From Woeseiaceae bacterium (GTDB lineage: Bacteria > Pseudomonadota > Gammaproteobacteria > Steroidobacterales > Woeseiaceae): a stretch of 64,000 bases of DNA. The DNA lies in NCBI GenBank assembly GCA_021773135.1, contig JAJFKP010000045.1:1-64000 (forward strand), written 5' to 3'. The notes below the pieces were generated by a model. It saw nothing but the letters and a program-made list of their open reading frames with translations, had not been told where the DNA came from and made no database searches. The translations under genes and the position numbers were made by a program. Below are positions 51,430 to 60,776 of this stretch, piece by piece (position 1 is the first letter of the stretch; each line of letters begins with the position of its first letter).

Positions 51430-52827
51430 TTGCAAAAACGTATATTGGCAAACAGCGTCAGTCTCGTCGTTATCGGCTTCTTCACTTTGTTAGTGGGCTC
51501 ACCGGTGAAGGCCCAGTCCGACCTATCGGGCGACTGGGATGTGGTCGTCATTGGTGGCGGCCTGATGGGCAGCAGCGCTGCGTGGCAGCTCGCACGCAGC
51601 GGCCAAAAGGTTCTGCTGCTCGAAAAACAGGTCGCGGTCTACACGCAGGGCTCGAGCTTTGGTGAAGCACGAATCTCGCGAAGCTTAGGGCCCCCCGGCG
51701 ATATCTGGTCATACATGCATAACCGAACTGTCGCCGACGCACGTGAACTGATTGACATGCTGCAACAACATGGCGAATCGGTAGACATGAACGACATCTA
51801 TTCGACGTCACCCGTCAACTATGTGCGCCACGAAAGTCGCCTGGACAGTATCGCCTATCTGCCCGAACAGCATGATCGCTATGAACTTGCGACGACTCCG
51901 GAACAGGCGCGCGAGCGATTTGGACTTATGTTGCCCCATGACGCATTTATCGTCAGGGAACACAAAGACTACTCCGGCACGATCAACCCATCTGCGGTAA
52001 TCAGTCTGACCCACCGGGCTACAACTTTGCTGGGAGGTCGCGTCGCCTACGGCCGGCACGTCAGCAGACTGTCACGCACCAGCGACGGCTTTGAACTCTC
52101 TATCATTGATATTGCCTCCGGCCGATCGGAGCAATTAAAAGTCGAAAAAATTGTGAGCGCGGCAGGTCCGTACACCGGCGAACTCCTGCAGGAGGTTGCT
52201 CCCGAATTCGATCGACTGATCACGCCAAAACGCGTTTTTCTCGCATTCTTCGAAGTCACGCCGCAGTTCTGGGAAGAACTTTCGCCGCCAGAGCAACTGG
52301 GTCTTAGAAACCTGTTTCCGGGGATAAACAGCACGGTACCGACGCGCGGCGCAGGATCATTCTCCATGATCGAGCGCTTCACAGATCATGGGACGCCAGT
52401 CATTAAAATCGGCGGGCATTTTCAGCGTTCGGACATCCAGGAACTTGACTCGATCTGGCAACAGTCACTGAGTGAGGCAGAAATCGAATGGGCGCGTGCA
52501 AGCCTGGTCAGGCACCTGTCGCTCCTTGGCATTGGCTTGACTGCCGACCATTTGCGCCTTGATTCCGGTTACTCCTGTGTCTACTCATTGACTACGAGCG
52601 AAGTGCCTTACGTAACCAATGCACCCATGGCAGATGGTCGTGCGGACCCGGGCCTGGTCGTTATCGGCGGTTTATCCGGTGTTGGTGCCAAAGGCTCGCT
52701 GGCATACGGTGCGATCGCGGCAGACCTGATACTCAATCGATCGGACACCGACGCCGATTACCAGGCTGCCAGGCAGGCCTTCGGCTTCGAGCGTATGCGC
52801 CGCGACTCGCTGGCGTTCCAACAATGA
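51430..52827 (+). CDS. Exported FAD-dependent oxidase of the monomeric sarcosine oxidase type
   Basis: A 465-residue DAO-family flavoprotein. Residues 1-29 look like a Sec signal peptide (S-P-V-K-A-Q). The FAD-binding fold starts V-V-V-I-G-G-G-L-M-G-S-S-A-A-W. The S-C-V-Y-S-L-T-T segment near residue 380 matches the place where monomeric sarcosine/N-methyltryptophan oxidases bind FAD covalently through Cys. Those enzymes demethylate N-methyl amino acids with O2, giving formaldehyde and H2O2. TTG start 4 nt after the G tract. An exported oxidase of this type with a non-Tat signal is unusual. Confidence 0.87.
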   Translation: MQKRILANSVSLVVIGFFTLLVGSPVKAQSDLSGDWDVVVIGGGLMGSSAAWQLARSGQKVLLLEKQVAVYTQGSSFGEARISRSLGPPGDIWSYMHNRTVADARELIDMLQQHGESVDMNDIYSTSPVNYVRHESRLDSIAYLPEQHDRYELATTPEQARERFGLMLPHDAFIVREHKDYSGTINPSAVISLTHRATTLLGGRVAYGRHVSRLSRTSDGFELSIIDIASGRSEQLKVEKIVSAAGPYTGELLQEVAPEFDRLITPKRVFLAFFEVTPQFWEELSPPEQLGLRNLFPGINSTVPTRGAGSFSMIERFTDHGTPVIKIGGHFQRSDIQELDSIWQQSLSEAEIEWARASLVRHLSLLGIGLTADHLRLDSGYSCVYSLTTSEVPYVTNAPMADGRADPGLVVIGGLSGVGAKGSLAYGAIAADLILNRSDTDADYQAARQAFGFERMRRDSLAFQQ

Positions 52828-52854
52828 ATCAAGCGGCGAGTTAACAGATTTACG

Positions 52855-53481
52855 ATGCACGGCCTGAAACGCTACAGCTCGAAAGAGACCACCATCACGC
52901 GCAAGGAAGACGCCAACCCGGAAGGCAAAGGCGCTAACGGCTTCCTGCTCGACTGGTATCAGAGCGAGCCACGGGGTGTTGTCGCAAAGCCGCAGAACCA
53001 GGTGCTCGCCGAATTCTTTACGTCCATGCTCGTGCTGTCTGCGAAGTTCAAATACAAACCCGTTATCGGGGTAGCTAATTATCTTTACCGGTTCGACGGC
53101 GAATGGAGTCTCAGTCTTATCGCTCCTGGGGAATGGTCAGACCAAAGGCGCTCAGGCTTCGCGGGCACCTGTGTTTTACAGCATGACATGACCTGGACGA
53201 TTGCACCTTCCGCATTGCTAAGAGAGGACAATGCCGTATCTGAGGCAATCGGGAGATTTTACGACGCATTTGCCGAAACCCTGGATTCGGATCTCACATT
53301 GGAGGAAGTATTGCCGTACTACGTCGACAAGATGCCCTACTACCAGCGGCTGTACGCAAATGCTCTGAGTCGCTCTGTTCGCGGCACCGTGACGCTGGGT
53401 GACCAGAGGTCGATCAGGTGCCGGGACTGGCAACAGCGCTTACCGCGACTCGAACGGGTTTTGCTGCCCTTCAAGGAATGA
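52855..53481 (+). CDS. DUF2452-like protein
   Basis: A 208-residue cytoplasmic protein. The N-terminal half reads N-P-E-G-K-G-A-N-G-F-L-L-D-W-Y-Q-S and P-R-G-V-V-A-K-P-Q-N-Q-V, then F-K-Y-K-P-V-I-G-V-A-N-Y-L-Y, the conserved core I associate with DUF2452. No catalytic motif can be named. ATG start 27 nt after the flavoprotein stop. Confidence 0.65.
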   Translation: MHGLKRYSSKETTITRKEDANPEGKGANGFLLDWYQSEPRGVVAKPQNQVLAEFFTSMLVLSAKFKYKPVIGVANYLYRFDGEWSLSLIAPGEWSDQRRSGFAGTCVLQHDMTWTIAPSALLREDNAVSEAIGRFYDAFAETLDSDLTLEEVLPYYVDKMPYYQRLYANALSRSVRGTVTLGDQRSIRCRDWQQRLPRLERVLLPFKE

Positions 53482-53555
53482 TTCGGGTATTGCCGCTATA
53501 GGGTCGACCAAAGATGTCTTGACAGGCCACCGACAATAGGTAACCATTCGGTTAC

Positions 53556-53921
53556 ATGTTAGATCACAAAGATATGGATGCCGTGTTTCATGCGCTGGCC
53601 AGCGAAAGTCGCCGGCGGATGCTGGATATCGTGAAAGAGCGCCCGGGCATTGCGGTAGGCGCACTCGCGAAAGAGTTTGACGTGAGCCGTATTGCAGTCA
53701 TGAAACACCTGCGAGTCCTCGAACACTCAAGCCTGGTCCTCTCGGAGAAGAGCGGGCGTACCCGCAGGCTCTACTTCAATGCAGTACCGGTGCAGATGAT
53801 CTACGACCGCTGGACCACTGAATACAGTGCCTACTGGAGCGGCAACCTCACGAAACTGAAGTACGCGGCCGAAACCCGTGCACTTACTAACGCAAGAAAA
53901 ACAAAGAAGAGAAGCAAATGA
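53556..53921 (+). CDS. ArsR-family transcriptional regulator
   Basis: A 121-residue winged-helix protein with the ArsR start F-H-A-L-A-S-E-S-R-R-R-M-L-D and the recognition helix V-S-R-I-A-V-M-K-H-L-R-V-L. There are no metal-binding cysteines, so it does not look like a metal sensor. It overlaps the next gene by 4 nt (atga), the usual arrangement of ArsR/SRPBCC pairs, and probably represses this operon. Confidence 0.92.
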   Translation: MLDHKDMDAVFHALASESRRRMLDIVKERPGIAVGALAKEFDVSRIAVMKHLRVLEHSSLVLSEKSGRTRRLYFNAVPVQMIYDRWTTEYSAYWSGNLTKLKYAAETRALTNARKTKKRSK

Positions 53922-54451
53922 CAAACGAGAAGTACGCAGAACGAGCCTTGTACAAGGTATTCGTGAATGCGCCTATTGAGACCGTCTGGTCAGAGTTAAT
54001 CGATACTTCAGCGCCCCGTCCCTTCTTCTGGAACTCACGCTGGGATGCGAAATCCATGGCTGCCGGCAACGCCTATCGCGTGGTATCTGGCGACGGCAAG
54101 GTTGTCGCTGTGGTGGGTGAGATTCTCGAGATGGACGCACCGCATCGGCTCGTTACAACATTCCGACTGACATCTCTCGATGACCCGGCTTCGAAAGTGA
54201 CCTACCTGCTGAAAGAACAGGACGGTGGCACTGAGTTTACGCTCGTGACGGAGAATATTCCTGTCGGTTCGAAAAGCGAAAAGTCCATGGCGGACGGCTC
54301 ACAGTTCATCACCCGCAACTTCAAGGCCTATGTCGAAACGGGCAAGGTTACCCTCGGCGCACGCATGATGCTGGCCATGTTCCGGCTCATGGCGCCATTC
54401 ACTCCAAAAGCGATGCATGCGGATAAATGGCCGCTCGGCCGTAAGGAATAG
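53918..54451 (+). CDS. SRPBCC/AHSA1-like ligand-binding protein
   Basis: A 177-residue START-like protein (Y-K-V-F-V-N-A-P-I-E-T-V-W, then D-A-P-H-R-L-V-T-T-F). The fold has a deep hydrophobic pocket for small ligands. ATG overlapping the ArsR stop by 4 nt; the DUF4287/DUF5655 gene follows 12 nt later. Ligand unknown. Confidence 0.9.
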   Translation: MTNEKYAERALYKVFVNAPIETVWSELIDTSAPRPFFWNSRWDAKSMAAGNAYRVVSGDGKVVAVVGEILEMDAPHRLVTTFRLTSLDDPASKVTYLLKEQDGGTEFTLVTENIPVGSKSEKSMADGSQFITRNFKAYVETGKVTLGARMMLAMFRLMAPFTPKAMHADKWPLGRKE

Positions 54452-54463
54452 GAGAGAAAAACA

Positions 54464-55021
54464 GTGCCCAAGTCACCCGAAGAAATGGCGCAAGCCATGA
54501 TCGCCAACATGAAGGATAAAACCGGCAAAACACTCGAGCAATGGATCAAAATTGCGAAAAAGTCGGGTTCCGGCAAACATGGCGAGATCGTCAGGTTTCT
54601 GAAATCGAATCACGGCATGACCCACGGTTTTGCCAACCTTGTCGCTCACAAAACACTTAAGAGCGATGCGGGCAGCGCAGACACGGACCTTGTGGCTACA
54701 CAGTATTCAGGTGCAAAAAAAGGCTTAAAACCTATCTATGACGCGTTGATCAAAGCTGCGAAGAAGTGCGGTGATCTCGAGGTCGCACCCAAGAAAGCGT
54801 ACGTCAGCCTGCGGCGTTCGAAACAGTTCGCCATTATCCAGCCGTCGACCAAGACACGTGTTGACCTGGGATTGAACATGAAGGGCGCTCCGGCAAAGGG
54901 GCGGCTTGAGGCGTCCGGCAGTTTCAATTCGATGGTCAGTCACCGGGTGAGACTCGAAAATGCTGGTGACGTCGACAAAGAGGTGACGACCTGGTTAAAG
55001 AAGGCCTGGTCAGACGCATAG
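54464..55021 (+). CDS. DUF4287 and DUF5655 domain protein
   Basis: A 185-residue cytoplasmic protein: DUF4287 at about 1-65 (K-T-G-K-T-L-E-Q-W-I-K-I) and DUF5655 at about 80-183 (V-S-L-R-R-S-K-Q-F-A, then R-V-D-L-G-L-N). GTG start with aggagaga just ahead. Third gene of the ArsR-SRPBCC unit. Neither domain has a proven function; the second resembles nucleic-acid-interacting modules only loosely. Confidence 0.82.
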   Translation: MPKSPEEMAQAMIANMKDKTGKTLEQWIKIAKKSGSGKHGEIVRFLKSNHGMTHGFANLVAHKTLKSDAGSADTDLVATQYSGAKKGLKPIYDALIKAAKKCGDLEVAPKKAYVSLRRSKQFAIIQPSTKTRVDLGLNMKGAPAKGRLEASGSFNSMVSHRVRLENAGDVDKEVTTWLKKAWSDA

Positions 55022-55274
55022 TTATTTTTACCTGACAGCGTCAGGAATTAGGCCCCGCGGCGGCTGCACCATGCCACCGGCCTCGCAGACGTCGTTTTCG
55101 TTGCAGAGCCACTGGTTACGGATTATGCGCCGTGCACCGGCAATGGCCGGGGCGCGCCACCGCCGACGAGAGTCAACGACTTGCTTTTCGAGACTGCCGT
55201 AATCAGGGTGAGAATTTCCCCTGACTTGAATTAGACTAGTCTAGGTCCATCCCTTCTCGATAAGGATTATCACC

Positions 55275-56753
55275 ATGAGATTCAATTTCGGCCGCCTGGC
55301 TATCATCAATTTACTGCTGGCTGTTGTCATGCTGGCTTCCTGCGCGAAAGAACCTGCGTCGCCTGAACAGCAATTGATCGGGGACGTTGCCGCGGCGCTG
55401 GGTGGCAGGGACGCGATCGTAGCGGTGGAGACATTCACGATGGAAGCCGAGGGCCGTATGCTGAACATAGGCCAGGACCTTACGCCGGAAGCCGCGACTA
55501 TGGAGTTCGATGTTTCGGACTACAGGCTCGTGGCGGATCTCGCCAATAACCGCAGTCGCACGGAGCTTACGCGGACGCCACTTTTTGACTATTTTCGCGG
55601 ACGAGACCCCATGCCGCAGGTCTCGGGCATTGACGGCACCGTAGCGTACGATATCGGACCGGATGGAAGTGCAAGACGCTCGCACGAGGATGTCGCAACC
55701 GATCGACTCTCGGCCTACTTTCATCACCCGCTGCCTTTGATGAGAGCAGTAATAACCGGCGCCGGCTCGCTCGGCAACGTGCGCAATAACGGCGGGTATA
55801 CAGTCGCAGACGTTACCCTGGAATCGGGCAAGGCATTCACGCTTGCGATTGACCCTGGCACCAAATTGCCAGCCTATATCAGTTCCACTGATCACCACTA
55901 CTACTTTCGCGACGTCATGCGTAAGACCGAGTTCGCAGACTACATGGCGGTTGGCGACGTTATGCTGCCAGCCGAGATCAGCCAGTCGTTCGATGAATTT
56001 CATGTATTCAGGATCCAGGCAACGACGCAACATGTGAATGAGCCGGTTGACGCCAGCGCACCGCAAGCGGTCATCGCCGCTGCCCCGGTTACCGGATCAA
56101 CGCCCGCCCAGGTGACCGCAGAGCAACTCGCTGACGGCATCTGGGTTCTCGCCGGCCAGTCGCACCACAGCGTTTTGTTTGAATTCAGTGACCACCTGAA
56201 GCTGCTGGAAGCACCGAATGAGTTGAGGACCCTCGCGGTCATCGCCAAAGCGCAGGAACTTGTGCCGGACAAGCCGCTCACGCATGTGATTAACACGCAT
56301 CATCACTTCGACCACTCCGGTGGGCTACGCACGGCCGTGTCTGCAGGACTTACGGTGATAACCCAGGCGGCCAACGAAGCTTTCTATCGACGGATGGCAA
56401 AACAACCAAGCACCCTCGTGCCTGACCCTCTGTCCCGGGCACCGCGCGAGATTGAAATTGAGGCTGTTAACGACGAAGCGGTCTACGCAGACGATTCGAT
56501 GACTATCGAGCTGTATCATGTGGCCGGCAGCCCGCATTCGAGTTCAATATTGATGGCTTACCTGCCGGAACATCGTGTCCTCATAGAAGCGGACCTTTAC
56601 AATCCGGGCCGCACGACTCCGCAACTGTTCGCACCCAACCTGTTGGACAACATCCAGAAATTTGAACTGGACGTTGAGCGAATCGTGCCAATCCACGGTG
56701 GCATCATCGAATTCGAAGAACTGGAGACTGCAGTGCAGGCATTGCGTAACTAA
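55275..56753 (+). CDS. Metallo-beta-lactamase-fold lipoprotein hydrolase
   Basis: A 492-residue protein. The signal ends with lipobox L-A-S-C (Cys23). The N-terminal region (about 30-265) is beta-rich and of unknown role; the C-terminal region (about 270-490) is an MBL domain with N-T-H-H-H-F-D-H-S-G-G as the H-x-H-x-D-H metal motif, later ligands in P-H-S-S-S, E-A-D and H-G-G. Substrate unknown. ATG start 253 bp after the preceding gene, probably its own promoter. Confidence 0.88.
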   Translation: MRFNFGRLAIINLLLAVVMLASCAKEPASPEQQLIGDVAAALGGRDAIVAVETFTMEAEGRMLNIGQDLTPEAATMEFDVSDYRLVADLANNRSRTELTRTPLFDYFRGRDPMPQVSGIDGTVAYDIGPDGSARRSHEDVATDRLSAYFHHPLPLMRAVITGAGSLGNVRNNGGYTVADVTLESGKAFTLAIDPGTKLPAYISSTDHHYYFRDVMRKTEFADYMAVGDVMLPAEISQSFDEFHVFRIQATTQHVNEPVDASAPQAVIAAAPVTGSTPAQVTAEQLADGIWVLAGQSHHSVLFEFSDHLKLLEAPNELRTLAVIAKAQELVPDKPLTHVINTHHHFDHSGGLRTAVSAGLTVITQAANEAFYRRMAKQPSTLVPDPLSRAPREIEIEAVNDEAVYADDSMTIELYHVAGSPHSSSILMAYLPEHRVLIEADLYNPGRTTPQLFAPNLLDNIQKFELDVERIVPIHGGIIEFEELETAVQALRN

Positions 56754-57061
56754 CGCAATGCCGCGACGCCGATCTTTGGCTTTCACTCATCCCTACTGCG
56801 TGTAACAAGTTGTATCCCTTGCACCCGGGGCTCTTGGACTTGTGTCACCATCAGCGTTAGTTTGATCTCGAGTATGCCCGCTTGCTGCGGCGACCTGGCG
56901 GTTTAATGGGTGATCAGCGGTCGTTTGTCCCGGCAGCTGAAAGGCCTGCATGACTCCAGAGATTGGATGAAAACCCCGCTGTCAATGTTCGGCCGGCCCG
57001 GAGAACGAACACCGGGCCTGGAAACGGTTGCGCGCAAACCGAAGCACGAGTCGAGCCCGAC
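56754..57061. other. 308-bp gene-free region
   Basis: Frames here are short or continue into the CIA30 gene from a poor start. No promoter, repeat or terminator could be recognised with confidence. Confidence 0.4.
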
Positions 57062-58024
57062 ATGAAAACGCTGACCCTGATTTTAGGAATACTGTTGATG
57101 ACCACTACTGGCCCACATCGCGATGCTTCGGCTGCACAATCCGGGGCACATTCCGTTCTCACAGATCTAACCTCGCTCAGTTCTGCGACGAGCTGGTACG
57201 TCGTCAATGACAACGTGATGGGTGGACGTAGCAATGGCAGTTTTGAAGTGGAGCAAGGCGTGCTCCGTTTTGCGGGCCGCACGAATACGAACGGTGGCGG
57301 TTTCAGCTCTATTCGCACGCAACCGTTGCGGCTCGATTTATCAGACCTCACCGGCATTCAACTGCGGGTCAAGGGCGACGGGCGCCGTTATACCTGGAGG
57401 CTTGCGACGGATGCGCGCTGGCGTGACAGGCAGGTCAGCTACTGGGCTGAGTTCGATACCCGCAACGGTGAGTGGAATGTCATCGACATCCCGTTTGCCA
57501 GTTTCGTTCCGAAGTTTCGCGGCTCCCGATTAAACGGGCCCGCGCTCGACCCTGGGCAGATTACCGGCATGGGCCTGATGATTTACGACGAACAGGACGG
57601 TCCGTTCGAGTTGCACTTGTCCAGCGTGCGCGCCTATCGTGAAGATCCGGAATTTACGCTCGGGCAATTCCAATGGAAGAAGCGGGTACTGGTGGTCAGC
57701 GCCCCAACCGCCGACGATTCTGATCTGCGCGCGCAGCTGGATGCGCTGGAACTTTCGAGCGATGAGTTCGAGCTGCGTGACATGGTTCTGGTGAAACTGG
57801 TCGATGCCACTGCTTCAGTGGCCGCTGAGCGCAGGTTGAACAATGCCGAAGTATCTTTGGCGCGAGCGACACTGGGTATTGAACCTCAGTCGTTTGCTGT
57901 TCGGTTGCTGGGCAAGGACGGATCTGTAAAGTTGGAAAACAGCGTCGCCACGTCAATGGCAGAAATTTATGGCCTTATCGACTCGATGCCGATGCGGCGG
58001 CGAGAGGTGCTTGATCATGAGTGA
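57062..58024 (+). CDS. Exported CIA30 plus DUF4174 domain protein
   Basis: A 320-residue protein with signal peptide (1-25). The CIA30-like jelly-roll domain (about 35-190) starts W-Y-V-V-N-D-N-V-M-G-G-R-S-N-G, a conserved carbohydrate-binding-like pattern. A DUF4174 domain (about 200-315) follows (K-R-V-L-V-V-S-A-P, then F-A-V-R-L-L-G-K-D-G). ATG 57062 was chosen because it gives the signal peptide directly. Downstream gene begins within 60 nt. Function unknown. Confidence 0.85.
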   Translation: MKTLTLILGILLMTTTGPHRDASAAQSGAHSVLTDLTSLSSATSWYVVNDNVMGGRSNGSFEVEQGVLRFAGRTNTNGGGFSSIRTQPLRLDLSDLTGIQLRVKGDGRRYTWRLATDARWRDRQVSYWAEFDTRNGEWNVIDIPFASFVPKFRGSRLNGPALDPGQITGMGLMIYDEQDGPFELHLSSVRAYREDPEFTLGQFQWKKRVLVVSAPTADDSDLRAQLDALELSSDEFELRDMVLVKLVDATASVAAERRLNNAEVSLARATLGIEPQSFAVRLLGKDGSVKLENSVATSMAEIYGLIDSMPMRRREVLDHE

Positions 58025-58080
58025 GTCAGTTGACAGCACGCAGCCGCGCAGCCGGCGCATGTCTGCCTGGAGATAACTGC

Positions 58081-58959
58081 ATGGCTGAACGTAACAATGC
58101 CCAGAGCGTGGCCGCAATCGCTGTCGCAATCGTGGTTGGTGTCCTTATTTCGTGGGCCGGCAGCGACGGTGGCGACCGTTGGGGCGCGATACCGGTATTC
58201 GCATTGTGCGGCGCGCTGGCATTTGCGGTTAACTGGCTGGCTTTCATTCCAGCGGCACTGGCGCAAACGGAACGCTATTACGACCTGACGGGAGGAATCA
58301 CCTACATCACCGTCACCTTGGTCGCCGTGCTCCTGTCTCGCGAACTCGATCTGCGTTCGACCCTGGTCGCTGCGATGGTCATGGTCTGGTCGCTGCGTCT
58401 CGCCACGTTCCTGTTCATGCGTATATCTCGCGATGGCAAAGACAGCCGCTTTGACGAAATCAAGAAGGGACCGCTGCGATTTTTAATGGCCTGGACCGTT
58501 CAGGGCCTGTGGGTATTGCTGACCGCGGCGGCTGCGCTGGCCGTAATCACCGGTGGTGCACGTGAACCGCTCGGCGTAGTCGGCATCGTCGGCATCGCCG
58601 TGTGGGCGGCCGGCCTGCTCATTGAAATGGTTGCAGACCGGCAGAAGTCGACATTCAAACGCGACCCGGACAATGAAGGCAAGTTTATTCGCTCAGGGCT
58701 GTGGGCCTGGTCTCGTCACCCGAATTACTTCGGCGAAATAGTGCTATGGACAGGCATGGCGATCGTCGCAGTGCCAGTGCTGCAGGGCTGGCAGTGGGCA
58801 ACCCTGATCTCGCCGGTTTTTGTGGCGGTTCTGCTAACCAGGATTAGTGGCATACCGCCGCTCGAAGCGAAAGCAGACAAGAGATGGGGCGGTCAGGACG
58901 ACTATGAAGAATATAAACGCAACACGCCGGTCCTGATAATGAAGCCGCCAGCGAACTAG
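58081..58959 (+). CDS. DUF1295 membrane protein, steroid-reductase-like
   Basis: A 292-residue protein with about seven membrane helices. Conserved motifs W-S-R-H-P-N-Y-F-G-E-I and a C-terminal Y-K-R-N-T-P belong to DUF1295, related to steroid 5-alpha-reductase and isoprenylcysteine methyltransferase folds. The ATG at 58081 has tggagataa upstream and was preferred to a GTG at 58021. Probably a reductase on a lipid; substrate unknown. Confidence 0.88.
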   Translation: MAERNNAQSVAAIAVAIVVGVLISWAGSDGGDRWGAIPVFALCGALAFAVNWLAFIPAALAQTERYYDLTGGITYITVTLVAVLLSRELDLRSTLVAAMVMVWSLRLATFLFMRISRDGKDSRFDEIKKGPLRFLMAWTVQGLWVLLTAAAALAVITGGAREPLGVVGIVGIAVWAAGLLIEMVADRQKSTFKRDPDNEGKFIRSGLWAWSRHPNYFGEIVLWTGMAIVAVPVLQGWQWATLISPVFVAVLLTRISGIPPLEAKADKRWGGQDDYEEYKRNTPVLIMKPPAN

Positions 58960-59104
58960 TAACGCTACCTCCGCGCGAGCTTTTCCCTCCGAGTGAAATA
59001 TTAGCGAGGCCCGGTAATTTTCCGTCAGCGCCTCGATCCAGGGACCATCGCTGTTACGGAGTTGGCGATATACTGGCAGCGACTCGACGCCAGGACAAAC
59101 CCCG

Positions 59105-59818
59105 ATGACGATCGACACTGTTCAGTACACGTTGCAAGACAGGCTTGCCATTATTCGTATTGATGATGGCAAGCGCAATGCCCTGTCCCCTTCAGTACTA
59201 CATGAAATATACGACGCGCTGGACCGCGCGGAAGCGGATCGCGCGACGGTAATCATCACGGGCCGGGAAGACGTGTTCTCGGCAGGCTTCGATCTCAACG
59301 TCATGAAGCGAGGCGGCACCAACGCACTGCGCATGCTGCGCGCGGGTTACGCCCTGACCGCCAGGGTGCTTGCATATCCGTATCCGGTCATTGCCGCCTG
59401 CAACGGTCACTCGCTGGCGATGGGCGTTTTTCTAATGCTCTCGGCTGACTATGTCATCGGCAGCCGCGGCGATTACAAGATTGCGGCCAATGAAGTTGCC
59501 ATTGGCCTGACCATGCCGCGCGTAGCTGCGGTTATGTTGCGCCATCGCCTGAACCCATCCGCATATCAGCGGGCGGTGACGGTGTCACAGTATTTCAGCG
59601 TCGATGCCGCTCTGGTGTCAGGGTTCTTCGACGAATTGGTGAACGTTACGGACCTGCAAAGCCGTGCCGAGGAGCTCGCTGATTCCTTTCAGGCACTCGA
59701 CGAACGTGCGCATACGGTGTCCAAACGCAGGATTCGGGCAGCACTAATCAGGAAAATACGGTGGAGTATTCCGCTCGATTTACTGGACGCAATCCTGCTT
59801 GGCATGCGGCGCAATTGA
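59105..59818 (+). CDS. Enoyl-CoA hydratase/isomerase family protein
   Basis: A 237-residue crotonase. The oxyanion hole segment is F-S-A-G-F-D-L-N and the second G-H-S-L-A-M-G. The glutamate pair of classical hydratases is not evident at its usual place (the stretch reads N-E-V-A-I-G-L), so an isomerase or another acyl-CoA reaction is possible. ATG start. Confidence 0.87.
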   Translation: MTIDTVQYTLQDRLAIIRIDDGKRNALSPSVLHEIYDALDRAEADRATVIITGREDVFSAGFDLNVMKRGGTNALRMLRAGYALTARVLAYPYPVIAACNGHSLAMGVFLMLSADYVIGSRGDYKIAANEVAIGLTMPRVAAVMLRHRLNPSAYQRAVTVSQYFSVDAALVSGFFDELVNVTDLQSRAEELADSFQALDERAHTVSKRRIRAALIRKIRWSIPLDLLDAILLGMRRN

Positions 59819-59946
59819 ATTGATGGTGTTAACATTTTTTTCGTCGCCGCGAGGCTCATCAATGCTTCGCAATAAAGCGGGATGCTCAATGACTGCAGCC
59901 ATGCTGTGACTGTCATGGCAAGAATATTCAACAGGAGGCGCGCAGC

Positions 59947-60705
59947 ATGCGATTAGCAAAGATTTTCTTAATGATAGTTTTAGCCTCGATGTCAGCGCAT
60001 GCGTTCCCGGATGACGCAGGCGAGATGGCAGCACGGATAAAGAAACAGATGTCCGCGCCGGACCGGCACGCCTGGGATATACGTCGCGACGTCCCCAGGA
60101 AACCCGTCGAAACGTTCCGGTTTTTAGGCCTTCGGACGGGCATGGTCGCCCTAGATATTGGCGCATATGCGGGCTACACGACCGAGATGTTGTCTGCCGG
60201 GGTAGGACCGGAAGGCACGGTCTACATGCAAAACACACAGGAAGTCATCGAAGAGTATGCACAGGGATATTACGACAGAACGATCGCAGAACGATTGGCG
60301 AACAACCGCCTGCCCAATGTCATACTGCATGTGCGTGCGTACGATGACCTGGGACTCCGCGACGAGGTTGACGTTGCTTTTCTCGGCAACCTGATTCACG
60401 ACTTCTACTATCGCGACGGCGAAGAAAATGCGCTGCGTTTTCTGGCCAGCATTCGTACCGCACTCAAAGCCGGTGGTGTCCTCGGCGTGATGGACCATGT
60501 TGGAGATGCGGATCAGTCCAACGGTGAACTGCATCGCATCGATCCGGAAATTGCGCGTGATTTGCTCAAACGGGCAGGTTTTCGGATCGATGCGGAATCA
60601 GATCTGTTTGTCAATTCTCAGGACGACCACTCCCTGATGGTGTATGACGACACCATTTACCTGCAAACAGATCGGTTTCTGTTTCGGGCAGTCAGCCCTG
60701 ACTAA
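59947..60705 (+). CDS. Class I SAM-dependent methyltransferase with signal peptide
   Basis: A 252-residue protein with an N-terminal signal (1-19, S-A-H-A-F) and a Rossmann methyltransferase domain: motif I L-D-I-G-A-Y-A-G-Y, then D-V-A-F-L-G-N-L and L-G-V-M-D-H. The ATG has a strong aggaggcg 7 nt upstream. The signal peptide is surprising because SAM is made in the cytoplasm. Confidence 0.85.
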   Translation: MRLAKIFLMIVLASMSAHAFPDDAGEMAARIKKQMSAPDRHAWDIRRDVPRKPVETFRFLGLRTGMVALDIGAYAGYTTEMLSAGVGPEGTVYMQNTQEVIEEYAQGYYDRTIAERLANNRLPNVILHVRAYDDLGLRDEVDVAFLGNLIHDFYYRDGEENALRFLASIRTALKAGGVLGVMDHVGDADQSNGELHRIDPEIARDLLKRAGFRIDAESDLFVNSQDDHSLMVYDDTIYLQTDRFLFRAVSPD

Positions 60706-60776
60706 AGATCAGGCGGGCCAACTAACCGATGGCGATTTTCATTCGCGTGTAATCGATGCCTGTTATTTAGCATGGA

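Noticed and set aside
55311-56066. 251-codon antisense frame in the MBL lipoprotein gene
   Set aside because: Arginine- and histidine-rich shadow with no ribosome site.
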